Shown: piece by piece, positions 10,954 through 21,680 of the stretch
Layout of the letters: each line of letters opens with the position of its first letter
Numbering within the stretch: the first letter of the stretch is position 1
Source of the DNA: Patiria miniata
Lineage: Eukaryota > Echinodermata > Asteroidea > Valvatida > Asterinidae
Length of the DNA stretch: 64,000 bases
Reading direction: 5' to 3'
Assembly: GCF_015706575.1 (NCBI RefSeq)
Contig: NW_024037076.1
Span: 16,186,898-16,250,897, forward strand
Position numbers and translations under genes: made by a program
The notes under the pieces: model-generated
Databases searched by the model: none
What the model saw: only the letters and a program-made list of their open reading frames with translations
What the model was told of the DNA's origin: nothing

Positions 10954-11115
10954 TACGTGTCCGAGCAGGAGTGAGGATGTTCATGGGTGCTGGACCGGCC
11001 TCAGCTCCCCTCATGTTGATTCAACTTCACGGAGGATTCACTGATGGTGACACCAACAAACAGATCTGCGAGGCCATCATCCAGTGTTCAACTAAGGAAC
11101 TCGGCATCCGTGAAG
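10954..11115 (+). pseudogene. MIF/D-dopachrome tautomerase-family middle exon, cut at its 3' end
   Basis: The frame reads VRAGVRMFMGAGPASAPLML, then IQLHGGFTDGDTNKQICEAI, then IQCSTKELGIREG. This fits the middle exon of macrophage migration inhibitory factor family proteins: a conserved strand, the M-x-F/x-G-G-S-x-x-P-A loop, a LxSIG-like strand, an N-K helix and the T-K-E-L-G-I motif before the exon end. The start is placed after GGCTACAG by comparison with the family exon, which begins before the V-H-V strand and is about 173 bp. Here coding similarity stops after 162 bp, exactly where a G/C-run repeat begins. No donor is visible and no first or third MIF exon was found nearby, so it is probably a relic. 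The family call rests on pattern memory, not a search. Confidence 0.5.
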
Positions 11116-11402
11116 GGGGGCCATGGCCCCCCCCAAAAAAAAAAAAAACGAAACCAAATTTTTTTTTTTTATGTAACATCGCAATAAAGGCAGGCAATGA
11201 GTACACCACCATCTTTTCCTCAAAAAAACATTGGTTAAAGTGGTCAGAAATTGCCTCAGATCGCACCACAGAGCATCTAGAATCCAAATCTTTTTCGGGG
11301 CCCTAAGCGGGCCCCGAACCCCACGCCGTAATTTTTTTGACCCACTTTTTTGGGGGACCAATTTTTTTTTGGCCTCCCCTAATATTGTGTTCTGGATCCG
11401 CC
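11115..11402. repeat. Dispersed G-run repeat (GCATCTAGAATCC family)
   Basis: Begins GGGGGGCCATGGCCCCCCCC and ends near GTTCTGGATCCGCCC. It contains AAGTGGTCAGAAATTGCCTC, GCACCACAGAGCATC and CGGGCCCCGAACCCC, shared with 355-510, 26,440-26,560 and 45,930-46,440. It interrupts the MIF-like exon. Probably a non-autonomous transposon of unknown class. Confidence 0.65.
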
Positions 11403-11929
11403 CTTGACCATGTGGTCAGGGCAGAAACCATGCAAAATTGACATTTTTAGAGTAAAATACCACCCTTTTGGTAGAAATATGTCAAAACCATGTCAATTTT
11501 CATCGAATATATGCGAATTTGGTATCAAAATAATAAGAATTGCATGCTCAAATGAACTCTTTTGTCAAAATTAAATTTTGTGAAAAGGAGGTCACTTGAC
11601 CTTTAATATGTTATCGTGACCTTTGACCCAATTTATGTACTAATGTATCATTCCGAAAATCAACGAAATGAAAATGACTTGATAGAGCATGTCTTCCTCT
11701 ATCAGAATCTACTAAAAATCAATTGGGGTCTTCAAAATTTACAACTTTATGACTATTTTTGTACAGTTGGTGGGTTACAAATGGGTCAATTTATAGACTT
11801 TACATTAGAAATCCACCCACACAACTTACTATTCTGTTTCTAAAGCTACTTAAATTAATCTTGCTTTGCGAATATCTCATGTTTAGGGCTGATGAGGTCT
11901 AACCAGACTCATAATATAAATTATCAGCA
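11403..11929. other. No gene seen
   Basis: AT-rich; a 75-codon open frame at 11,616-11,843 shows no recognisable domain and low-complexity composition. Not called. Confidence 0.4.
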
Positions 11930-12021
11930 GTGGCCCACCCAGGATTTTGCTTTTTGTGTGTGTGTATGTGTGTGGGGGGGGGGGGGGGGTGCCTCATAAT
12001 TTGTTTGGTTTCCAATTTCTG

Positions 12022-12944
12022 TAGAAGATTGAAAAAAAAAGAATTACCCAAAAATCAAACAAATAAATTGGCATTGGCAACCTTGGAGGGGGTGGGGGGG
12101 GGGGGGGGTGGGTTCCAGCCCCTTGAGGCCCCCCCCCCTCCCTGGTGCCACTTATAATTAGTTATCCCACGAGCGCGCTTGGAATATGAAACAATGCAAT
12201 GCTACTGTGACCCATATGCCACCCGACGCACTACATTATTCCGTGTTCCACAAGCGCAAGTGGGCTAACGAATTTATCTTCAAGCAAACTTGACGTCGAA
12301 TGCTTGAGAGTCGATTGTCATTAGCAGTTACTGTTAAGGATACGCAACAGCTCTATGCTTTCTATCCAGACCCAGTACAGCGGACACACATCCAGGTGAA
12401 ATTTGACTCGAAGGAAAAAATTGCCAAGTCTGTGTGACTCATTAAATTTCAAGAAGCGCAGTGATGAATGAGTAAGGTAACTTTGATTGCGATATTGAGT
12501 ATTATCTTCAAGCAAACTTGAATCCTAGACCCTGATTAGTCCATCTATAGCAACGACAGTGTGATTTGATATAATATTGCACACCTATATTGCACCCCAG
12601 ATATCGAATGTATATGTACATGTATGTATTGTGTTCTTTTTATTTGCTGCTGAACGGTCCGATACACTATGCACCTACATCCCTCACCACGTACAATGTA
12701 CGCATTCGACGTCAAGTTTGCTTGAAGAAAAATTCGTTATGGCTCGTGGAACACGGAATATTGTAGTGCGTCGGGTGGCATATGGGTCACAGCAGCATTG
12801 CATTGTTTCATATTCCAATATTCCAAGCGCGCTTGTGGGATAACTAATTATCAGTGGCACCGGGGGGGGGGTCGAGGGGGTGGAACCCACCCCCTCCAAG
12901 GTTTTCAATTTGTTTGTTTGATTTTTTTTCAATCTTCGCCAAAA
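12022..12944. repeat. Long inverted repeat, arms about 280 bp and 245 bp, 395-bp spacer
   Basis: The left arm (12,022-12,302) and right arm (12,698-12,944) pair along TTATCCCAC.AGCGCGCTTGG, the segment with CATATGCCACCCGACGCACTAC, and CAAGCAAACTTGACGTCGAATG. Each arm includes a G-run block followed by CAACCTTGGAGGGGG or its complement. The right arm ends where the LINE coding sequence begins. Non-coding hairpin-forming element. Confidence 0.65.
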
Positions 12945-14499
12945 TAAGTAGTACTAGTAATTACAATCCCTCCTTCATCAAGACTAAACAAGATGCTGAA
13001 AATAACATCCAACTTAATAACAGCAATGATAGTGTTATTAATGAGCCTTTTAACATTGATGAGGTAAACCATGCCATCGATGCTTCTATGTGCACCACCC
13101 CTGGTAAAGACGGAATTAGTAATATGGTCATTAAACATCTCCCCATCAAAGTTCGTGAATACCTGCTTATTATATTCAATATGGTTTGGCACACTTCCCA
13201 ATGTCCCGTGCAATGGAAAGAAACTATTCTCATCCCAATTCTCAAACCAGGGAAAGATCCTGTCAACCCTTCATCCTACCGACCTATAGCCCTCACCTTC
13301 ACCTTTTGTAAACTGATGGAACGAATTATTAATTGCCGTCTTCTCTGATCTGGTACATTGAAACACATGATCTTTTCAGCCAACATCAGAGTGGATTTAG
13401 AAAAGGCCGCAGCACCAAAGACCACATTATCAATCTGGAGTCATCGATAAATAAAGCCCGGGCGAACAAAGAAAGCACCCTTGCGGTTTTCCTAGACGTC
13501 GAAAAGGCCTACGATATGCTTTGGCGCAAAGGGGTCATCATCAAACTTCAAGCCATGGGCGTATATGGTCGCGTTATCTGCTGGATTAACAACTTCCTCA
13601 GCGACAGGAAAATTCAAGTAAAAACTAATGACACCCCCTCCTCAGAAAGAATTCAAGAACATGGCGTCCCTCAAGGCAGTGTCATCAGCCCCCTTTTGTT
13701 CAATATTGCAGTTAACGATCTTTCCCACCACATACCAGATGTTCACATGTCCCAATATGCCGACGATATAGCGATCTGGAAGTCAAACAGAAACATCCCA
13801 TTCATTCAAAAGAAAATCCAAAAAAGTCTCAACAATATCCTTTCATGGTGCGGAAAATGGGGATTCAAGCTCTCTCAACCCAAAACGATAGCGATCCTCT
13901 TCACAAACAAACAGAAATCTAATATTTCTCTCCTCCTTCAAGACCATAATATCCAAATCCTCCAATCAGCTAAATTCCTGGGTGTCACCTTTGACAGCAA
14001 GTTAACCTGGAAGCACCACATTAACAATATTGTCACTAAATGTAAGAGAAAACTTAACCTTTTGCGTTGCATTAGTGGAACTACATGGGGCGCTGACTGT
14101 AAGACACTTTTCCAGTTATATAATGCCCTCATTAAACCGATCCTTGAATATGGTTGCGAAGCTTTTGATTCAGCTTCAGCCACTATCAAACAGAAGTTGG
14201 ACAGTATCCAATACCAGTCCCTCAAACTCTGCACTGGAGCCCTCCAAGGTTCACCTTTGTATAAACTTCAACTTGAATGTGGCGACCCCCCACTGAATCT
14301 TCGTCGCCAATTCCTAAGTAATCTGCACAATATCAAAATAAATGCCCATAAAAAACATCCTAACCACCATCTCCAACAGGACAATTGGCAGAAAAACTAC
14401 TTCACAGAGAAATGGAGACTAACTGCTCATAAAACCCCTTTTGAAGCTTACAAACTCATGGGGAATCGAACCGGGGACATCTGTGGTTTAGTCGAGTAA
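12941..14499 (+). mobile_element. LINE reverse transcriptase fragment (Jockey/I-like), one frameshift
   Basis: Non-LTR retrotransposon ORF2 part. The first frame covers the thumb-proximal RT start (TPGKDGISNMVIKHLP, then KPGKDPVNPSSYRPIALT and KLMERIIN). The second frame from about 13,345 continues with QHQSGFRKGRSTKDH, motif A AVFLDVEKAYDMLW, GVPQGSVISPLLFN and the active site QYADDIAIW, then KFLGVTFDSKLTWKHHI. All three catalytic aspartates are present. One frameshift lies near 13,340-13,345 (CGTCTTCTC then TGA). The endonuclease domain is absent (5' truncation at about 12,940) and the frame stops at 14,497-14,499 without an RNase H domain. No poly-A tail is visible. Clade is judged from motif style only. 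Confidence 0.85.
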
Positions 14500-15615
14500 A
14501 CACACACAAAAACATGTAAAATTAGAACTAAAGGAAAGTTGAGTGTCAATACGTTTGTGGTACATTTTGAAACGTGTAAATTATTTTCGCAAACGGGCTT
14601 GATATTTCTTAATTATTAAATAGCAGTCCTAGAAACTAATACCCGACGACACCGAGACTGAAAATTTGATCAAAATGCGGCGTGCAGAGGCAACTAATGG
14701 TTGTGTCTCTTTTGTTGATGTTCATTAAAAATGCAAAACGTCTGCTCGTCTATTTCCTTTCCACACATAAAGCGGCACAGAGACGGATGATTAATGATGT
14801 CATTAGAGTTGTTTTCATTGAAAAGGTATTGTTGCTTTGATGCAAAGCGTTTGAGTATTATCATCTATGGAGAAGCTATTAAGCTTGACGAACATGCAAC
14901 GCATGATTGTATAGTTTTGGGAATTTGAAAGGTTATTGTTGGTATAATTACATACGTGCTTTTTCAAAATTTCGATTTTTCTTTTCCGAACGAAATGTAA
15001 AAGAATATAATGTCCTGCAACAAATGCCCCCCCCCCCCGGCGCTCCCCATTTAAAATCTTGAAATTAACACAAATTTGTCTTTGTCTTCAGTGCCCCAGA
15101 TTTAATGTTGGCAATAAGGGCTTTTATAGTGACTTTTTATTAAATATATCAGACAAGAGTTTTGCTTTCCGATATACCAATTTAAGCCGTGAGAGTCGTT
15201 TTATCTTAAATATGATCTCAATATGATTTAAAGCAAATCTTGGATTTGTAAGTGTCATTTTTAGGCAACCTGTCAATAAAGACATTTTTGTGAATTTATG
15301 ATTGTTAATTTTTTACGTGAAGTGAATTACTTTTCAACGGGATAAATAGGGGAAAACAAGGCAGAGGTGTGATTTCCTACGAAGCTTGGGGGAGTAATTT
15401 AAAACAAGATGAAAATAAAAAAACACAAATCAACTTCGACCCAGATCAAATCAATAACCTACAGTTTATCTCTTGTTCCTCTGCCAGTTTATTGTTCATA
15501 TAAGAACGGGTGGGGAAAACCTCAAATGCACCGACGAACAAGAAAGAATCCACGATAGTGCTTCAACAACGGGATATCCATACAGAATGAGATTTTTGCA
15601 TGTCATCATCTCCAG
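14500..15615. other. No gene seen
   Basis: AT-rich. The first part may be the 3' tail of the LINE. One C-run at about 15,030. No exon or repeat supported. Confidence 0.35.
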
Positions 15616-15617
15616 AT

Positions 15618-15925
15618 CGTAAGTCGACTTGGCAAGATAATTTATCTCGACAAGTTGTCATCTCGACTTCAGGAAGTCGACTTAGCGAGATATTTCATCT
15701 GGACAAGTCGTTATCTCGACTTTGAGAAGTCAACTTGGCGAGATAATACATCTGGACAAGTCGTCATCTCGACTTCGGAAAGTCGACTTGGAGAGATAAT
15801 GCATCTGGACAAGTCACCAAGTCGACTTCGGTAAGTCGACTTGGCGAGATAATACATCTGGACAAGTCGTCAAGTTGACTACGGTAAGTCGACTTAGCGA
15901 TACAATTATGTGATTAAGTCGCCTT
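15618..15925. repeat. Satellite of about 58-bp palindromic units, about 5 copies
   Basis: The repeating unit contains AAGTCGACTT (a 10-bp palindrome), GGCGAGATAATACATCTGGA and CAAGTCGTCATCTCGACTT. Each unit can fold on itself because GACTTGGCGAGAT-like and ATCTCGACAAGTC-like halves are complementary. Copies differ by scattered substitutions. Confidence 0.8.
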
Positions 15926-16317
15926 ACTCTCGGCGATATGTCAACATGACGTGATAAATTATCTGAGTAAATAAAGAAGTGGATGGCACTCATGGAGCGC
16001 CGTAATTTTGTTTTGGTGTGAATATTTAAAAATGTAATCGGCTAGTCTACCCAAAATCGAAAAGAAATGAAAAGATGAAGTACAAGACAATAATTTAATT
16101 TTTGTTTGAGAAACTCCAGTGATGTCGGCTTGCATGTTATTTGGCCCTGAACTTTGTTGATTTTACACTGTTTTCAATTGGGCTTGAATTGGTTCAGTGC
16201 ACCCCTAAGGGAATTTTTGGAACCAGACTAAAGCTGCTGCAACCTCATTCCGCCGAGAGCTGGAGGTAATCGAACTCGTTGGTCCGTGAATCTTGATATA
16301 GCTTGTATTCATAGATT
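15926..16317. other. No gene seen
   Basis: Unremarkable AT-rich sequence between two satellites. Confidence 0.4.
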
Positions 16318-16905
16318 TTTGTTAAATGTTGACATATTTTTTGTTAAATGTTGACATATTTTTTTTAAAATGTTGACATATATTTTTTAAATGTTGACAT
16401 AAGTTTTTGAAATGTTGACATATATTTTTTGAAATGTTGACATATATTTTTTAAATGTTGACATACGTTTTTGAAATGTTGACATATATTTTTTAAATGT
16501 TGACATACGTTTTTGAAATGTTGACATATTGTTAACAATGTTGACATAGTTTTAAAAATGTTGACATAATTTTTTTTTAAATGTTGACATATTTTTTTAA
16601 AATGTTGACATATATATTTTAAAAGTTGACATAAGTTTTTGAAATGTTGACATATATTTTTTTAAATGTTGACATATATTTTTTAAATGTTGACACATTT
16701 TTTAAATGTTGATAGTCATATTGTTTACAATGTTGACATAATTTTTTTTTCAATGTTGACATATTTTTTTAAAATGTTCACATATATTTTTTAAATGTTG
16801 ACATAAGTTTTTGAAATGTTGACATATATTTTTTAAAATATTGACATATATTTTTTAAATGTTGACATATTTTTTACAATGTTGACATACTTTTCAAAAA
16901 AAGTT
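16318..16905. repeat. AT-rich minisatellite, about 20-21-bp unit, about 27 copies
   Basis: The unit is ATGTTGACATATATTTTTTAA with variable T-run length and variants (ATAAGTTTTTGAA, ATACGTTTTTGAA). The minus-strand peptide it would encode (QHFKNVCQHLKNI-like) is a repeat artefact. It abuts the Penelope fragment. Confidence 0.85.
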
Positions 16906-16934
16906 GTGATGTATTTCATAGTCTTGGCAGTTGC

Positions 16935-17360
16935 CGTTCAGGGTTGAATAAATTCCGCTTTGGCGTGCCATATTTGCCACAGGGAACTTTCAGGTCCTTC
17001 ACCAGCCATACCGGTGGTACCACCCATAGGACAAGGGGTCATGTCACCTGCACCAACACTAATCTAATCTATTTAATATCTTGCAAAGTTTGTGGTGTTC
17101 AATATATAGGTGAAACGAGAACTACACTCAAGAGACGTTTCTACGGCCACAGATCCACAGTCAACACCCATAAGCTGGATACACCCGTAGGACATCATTT
17201 CAATCTTCCTAATCACTCAATTTCTGACACGATTTTACAGGGCATTGAGGCACTAGGAAACCACAGAGAGATTGTTCGTCTGAGTAGAGAGAAATTATGG
17301 ATAAGACGTCTCCAGACCATTCAACCCCATGGTCTGAACACCCAAGAAGGAAATGACTAA
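16935..17360 (+). mobile_element. Penelope-like element, GIY-YIG endonuclease fragment
   Basis: The C-terminal endonuclease domain of a Penelope-like retroelement. The frame shows C-x-N-x-NLIYLISCKVCGVQYIGET (the GIY-YIG-type core), then TLKRRFYGHRSTVN, TPVGHHFNLPNHS and the family ending LWIRRLQTIQPHGLN before the stop at 17,358-17,360. The upstream reverse transcriptase is missing; the frame opens at about 16,935 directly after the AT-rich minisatellite, so this is a 5'-truncated insertion. The domain itself has no stop or shift. The GIY-YIG plus two-cysteine arrangement distinguishes Penelope from other retroelements. Confidence 0.85.
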
Positions 17361-17710
17361 TAACTTTTTGTCTTTGCCTTCTCCTTTTCACCACAGATAA
17401 GCCCCCCCCCCTCCAGTCTGCCTCATTCACCAATTAACTACCTTTCTCTCCCTCTCCCCATCACTGACTTTGTCCTTTGTGTTCCCGACCTCTTGTGGTC
17501 AACCATCCCCTTCCCCCAATCCCCCTCCCTTTTGTTACCCTCCTTTCTGTTCAGCCGCCTGCTTTCTCTGTGTATTTTCCTCTGCATCATCTATTTCCAC
17601 TTGACTGATTTTGTTACGTCAGCAATGTATACGTGTACCTGTTTATGTTTATAGTCTTGTCATTTAGCGTTCGAGAAAGACCCTGCTAGGGTCGAAACGT
17701 CAGGCCACTA
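17361..17710 (+). ncRNA. Penelope 3' region with hammerhead-ribozyme-like motif
   Basis: Pyrimidine-rich 3' tail followed at 17,665-17,705 by a perfect 5-bp stem (GACCC/GGGTC, loop TGCTA) and then GAAACGTC. Penelope-like elements are known to carry minimal hammerhead ribozymes with this stem II - GAAAC - GTC order. The core box before stem II, normally CTGANGA, reads CGAGAAA here, so catalysis is doubtful. Inference from motif layout. Confidence 0.5.
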
Positions 17711-19369
17711 ACTATTTTTTTGCATTTATACCATAGGTAATTTTGGTTGGTAAGCAGTTTGCAACAGCTAATTCTATTTTTCATTTGCTCTTGTCTAAGA
17801 TCACCTTGAAACTTGTAAAACAGTTTAGATGACAAAAACACAGAGATGACACGGCAGAACTAATCCCGAATTCTACAAAGTAAAATGTAAAACCAGTTGA
17901 ATATAGAGTATGTACATGTAAATTTCAGTCTTTTATTAAATATTAATTTCCCAAAAACTTAAAGAAAAAAAATAGTCAGTGATGCATGGATAATGGCGTG
18001 GATATTTTTGTAACAAACAAGAAAAGAAAACCGTAAAAAGTGTTATGGTTTTTAAAGTACATGTAGCCTATATGCAGCCTTTCCTTTTATTGTGTGATGT
18101 GGATGAACCCCATCACATTTGGTTTTCCCTTCGTTCTTCTTTCTGTTCGTGTTCTTTGTTTCAATAGACAAATTGAACGAAAGTAATTAGCTTGATTTTT
18201 TTTGTAACGAACCCCACAAATCATACCATTCAAACAAACGGTACAGTTGCCGAGTAACGTGATGATCCTGCAGATCACGCCACAGATAATGTTACACGGC
18301 ATATGTCATGAGAGAGTTTATGAATAAAATGAGATATTGCATCTGCCGTATCATTGGAATATTATTCTCCATGCATGGGCGGAGATGGGGGGGGGGGGGA
18401 CATGTCCCCCACAATTTTTTGGACCGGGACGCCAATGGTAATGCCCCAGCAAAAAAATTATTCCGAGGCATAAGACCTAAATTTAACCATTCCATTGAGT
18501 TCATTTTTTCAAGCATTAACGTGATGTCTGTTCCATCCAAATAATTATTTTCGTCGAGACCCGAGTATATGCTTGTCTGGAGTAGTGCACTGATAAAAGT
18601 CACTCTTGACAAGTACAAGCAGATGTCTCAATAAAATCTCGTTTTCATACCTCCGGATCTCTTCGATTCAGCTGTTTGAATTACATATGGACAATGATCG
18701 ATGTGCATGCAGAGCTCATGTACAGAGGTACATATGTTTCTTATTTACCTCAGAAATTATTGCTTAGTGATCAAAGTGATTTGAGATTTGATTTGTTTGG
18801 TTTCATATTACATACAAAATGTGAGCGCTCAAGCAGCATCAGAACCCGAGCTGAGTATTTCCTGCAGTGTTTTCACCAAATTCAAAATTTTGCTCATCCT
18901 CATCATTTTCAGGCGCTTAATCAATTCTTGAAATAAAGATTTTTCGCTTTACTTTCAAAAACGGTACATGTAGACTTATATACCGTCCAATCGTTTTCCA
19001 TCCGTGTATGATCAAATTGATTTTTGACATCTTTTTTTGCAAATACACGTATATATCTCGTCTGTGCACTTTGTACTTGTTGCGCACTATTTGGCGGAAA
19101 GCCGTCCACTCTGTCAGTCCGTCCGTAGTGCCCTGGATGAGATTATGACTTGAAACTGACAATGATCCCCATAAAATGCAGAATTGTGAAACAAGTTCAA
19201 ACTTGTACTGCTCTTAATATAGAACGTACTGTACAATTTTATGTGAAAATACTGCAAGTAACACTTGCGCGATCCCCCTGGTAAACTTTCTGTCTATGTT
19301 ACGTACGTAGCACTGTGAGCATACAATTAATATCTTGTCAAATTTGCCTGGAACGTCCTAACTTCTTTA
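17711..19369. other. No gene seen
   Basis: Contains a G-run/C-run repeat at about 18,380-18,430 (GGGGGGACATGTCCCCC palindrome). The open frames are short and overlap on both strands. Nothing else supportable. Confidence 0.35.
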
Positions 19370-21680
19370 ATTTTATTTGTTTATTTATTTTGGCAAAAAA
19401 CAGACAAACATACAATGGTATCATAAACAAACGTATTACATGTAAATACAGAGCCAAGGATAACCCGAAAAGCTGTTTATAAAGACGGCTTAATTCCATT
19501 GGGGTCCTTAAAAACACACATACAAGTACAAGTATAAATAAAAAAGTTCAAAAAAAATTGCACTGGATCTAGCAACAGAAAAATAATTTAAAGAAAAAAT
19601 CACAGAAAACACAAAAATTTCGGCTGCTTAAAAAACAAGTTAATACGAAGAGACATGTTCTTACACTGCCCTTTTAAAATGAGGAAGATTGTTTGAACAT
19701 TTGATGCTGTTTGGAAGTAAATTCCATTGATGAATTCCGGTATAAAAAAAATGAAGTGCACTCTTGCTCTTTAATTCTTGGAACAACAAAATTGGTGGAA
19801 CTTCCCCTGGTAGAATAATTGTGCATATCTGAGACCTTCCTAAATTTATGACAGAGATAGTCTGGTGCCATTTCATGAAACATTTTTAAAAACATGATTC
19901 AGCTTGAGTTGTGTGACGCGGTCATTAACGTTTAACATGCCCAGCTTGTTCAGTTCTGCTTGACCAATATGTGATCTGGAATCCATGTTTAAAATAAACC
20001 GGACTAATTTATTTTGGGTAGTTTGGAACCTTTTCTTCAATTTTACCGACAACGCAGAGTACCAGGATGAACAACAATAGTCAAAATGACATTGTATTAG
20101 AGCAGAACAGAGTGTTTTTCGGGAGCTCTCATTCAAACAATTAGCATGTCTGTATAAAAATTGCAATCTAGCACCTGCCCTTTTGATTACAGAATTTGCA
20201 GTGTCCTCACCAGTTAGACTCTGATCGAGTTTTATGCCCAGATATTTAACTGAATTTGAAGGAGTAACAATCTTTCCATTACAGCACACGTCAAATTTGT
20301 CAACACTACTAAGTTTCTGTTTGGATCCTAAGAGGATAGACTCAGTTTTGCCAAGATGCAAAGACAGTTTGTTATCGATTAGCCACTGCCTGCATGATTC
20401 CAGTTCCCTACTCAAACTGTCAGCTATTACTTCCGGGTCTTTACCAGAAATGAATAGGGCGCTGTCATCAGCATACAGCAGCAAATCAGATTGAACGCTC
20501 ATTTTCATATCATTTACATAACAGAGAAAGAGAAGTGGCCCTAATACACTGCCCTGTGGAACGCCACATGTTATACCCATTGGTTGAGATTCAACCTGGT
20601 TGACACTGACAACTTGCTGTCTATTAGAAAGATATGATTGAAACCAATGAATAGAATCCGAATTAATACCCATAGCTAGTAACTTTTTACATAAGATCAC
20701 ATGGTCTACAGTGTCAAAAGCCTTCTGTAAATTCAATAACACCATACCTGTATAATTACCTTTGACCATCTGAGATCGAATGTGATCAGTTAGATGAATC
20801 AAGCAAGTGTCAGTTGAATAGGAACTTCTGAATCCAGATTGTAAATTATAAATAAGGTTGTTGTCAGTGAAATATTTGTCCAATTAATTGTATACAACTC
20901 TTTCTAAAAGTTTAGCTATTGCACTTAGTATGCTGACCGGTCTGTAATTGCCAACATCAGATCTACTATTTTTCTTAAAATAATGGCCTAACTCTAGCAA
21001 ACTTTAGTTCAGTGGGAACAATATTACTGGTTATTGACAAATTAATGATGAATGAAACAGGGTCTTGTAGTACATTAGCACCATCTTTAAGGAATTTGAC
21101 CGGTATATTGTCTGGACCTGTGCTCTTATTAGAGTTTAATTTGAGCAATTCTTTATACACAAAATCAGTAGTTACAGCAGAAAGCTTGAGGCAATCAGGA
21201 GTGACACCTTTACTTTCGTAGTAATCCTTGAAGGCTCTGGATTCAGTCCCAAAGGTTTTATTGGCACTTGGCAGTTTGTTCACCAATTTAGAGGCAACTG
21301 TGGTATAGAACTTGTTGAAATAGTTGGCCACTTTATTTGTATCGAAACAAAATTCACCGTCAACCTCAAGAACCACTCTAGTTTGACCCTTAGCCTTATT
21401 GCTGTAACCAAGTGTTTTAAACTGTTTCCAAAGTTGTTTTGAGTTATTTATGTGTTCTTCGATCTTACGACTGAAATAATTAGCTTTAGCAGACCTTACA
21501 TCCCTCTGGATTTTATTTCTGATTTGACAGTATGCTTTATAAAGAGCAGACTTATTTCTGTCTTTCCTGAATTTGTCCAGGAGTATGGTCTCTGATCCTG
21601 ATATTTTCAAGAATCTCATGATGGAACCAAGGCTCCGTCCTGGTACCATCCTCAACAATGGGGTGGGAATGTACAAGTGG
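19370..21680 (-). mobile_element. Decayed CR1/L2-like LINE
   Basis: Minus-strand LINE, 5'-truncated. From high to low coordinates: the linker (ALYKAYCQIRNKIQRDVRSA, then NKSTGPDNIPVKFLKDGA), NYRPVSILSAIAKLLERVVYN, QSGFRSSYSTDTCLIHLTDH, motif A VLLNLQKAFDTVDH, GVPQGSVLGPLLFLCYVNDM, active site LLYADDSALF, and the C-terminal GIHQWNLLPNSIK ending. Lesions: a frameshift near 20,976, a stop at 20,884-20,886, frameshifts near 19,888 and 19,745, and the motif A catalytic Asp is Asn (AAT). The 3' tail is an A-rich AAATAAATAAACAAATAAAA stretch at about 19,372-19,392. The endonuclease is absent. Dead copy. Confidence 0.85.

Noticed and set aside
14450-14480. GGGAATCGAACCGGGG resembling a tRNA B-box
   Set aside because: It lies within the LINE coding frame and no cloverleaf can be built.
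16365-16547. QHFKNVCQHLKNI repeat peptide on the minus strand
   Set aside because: Product of the AT-rich minisatellite; period and variants are explained at the DNA level.
15618-16905. Regularly spaced repeats as a CRISPR-like array
   Set aside because: Tandem satellites without unique spacers in an animal genome.
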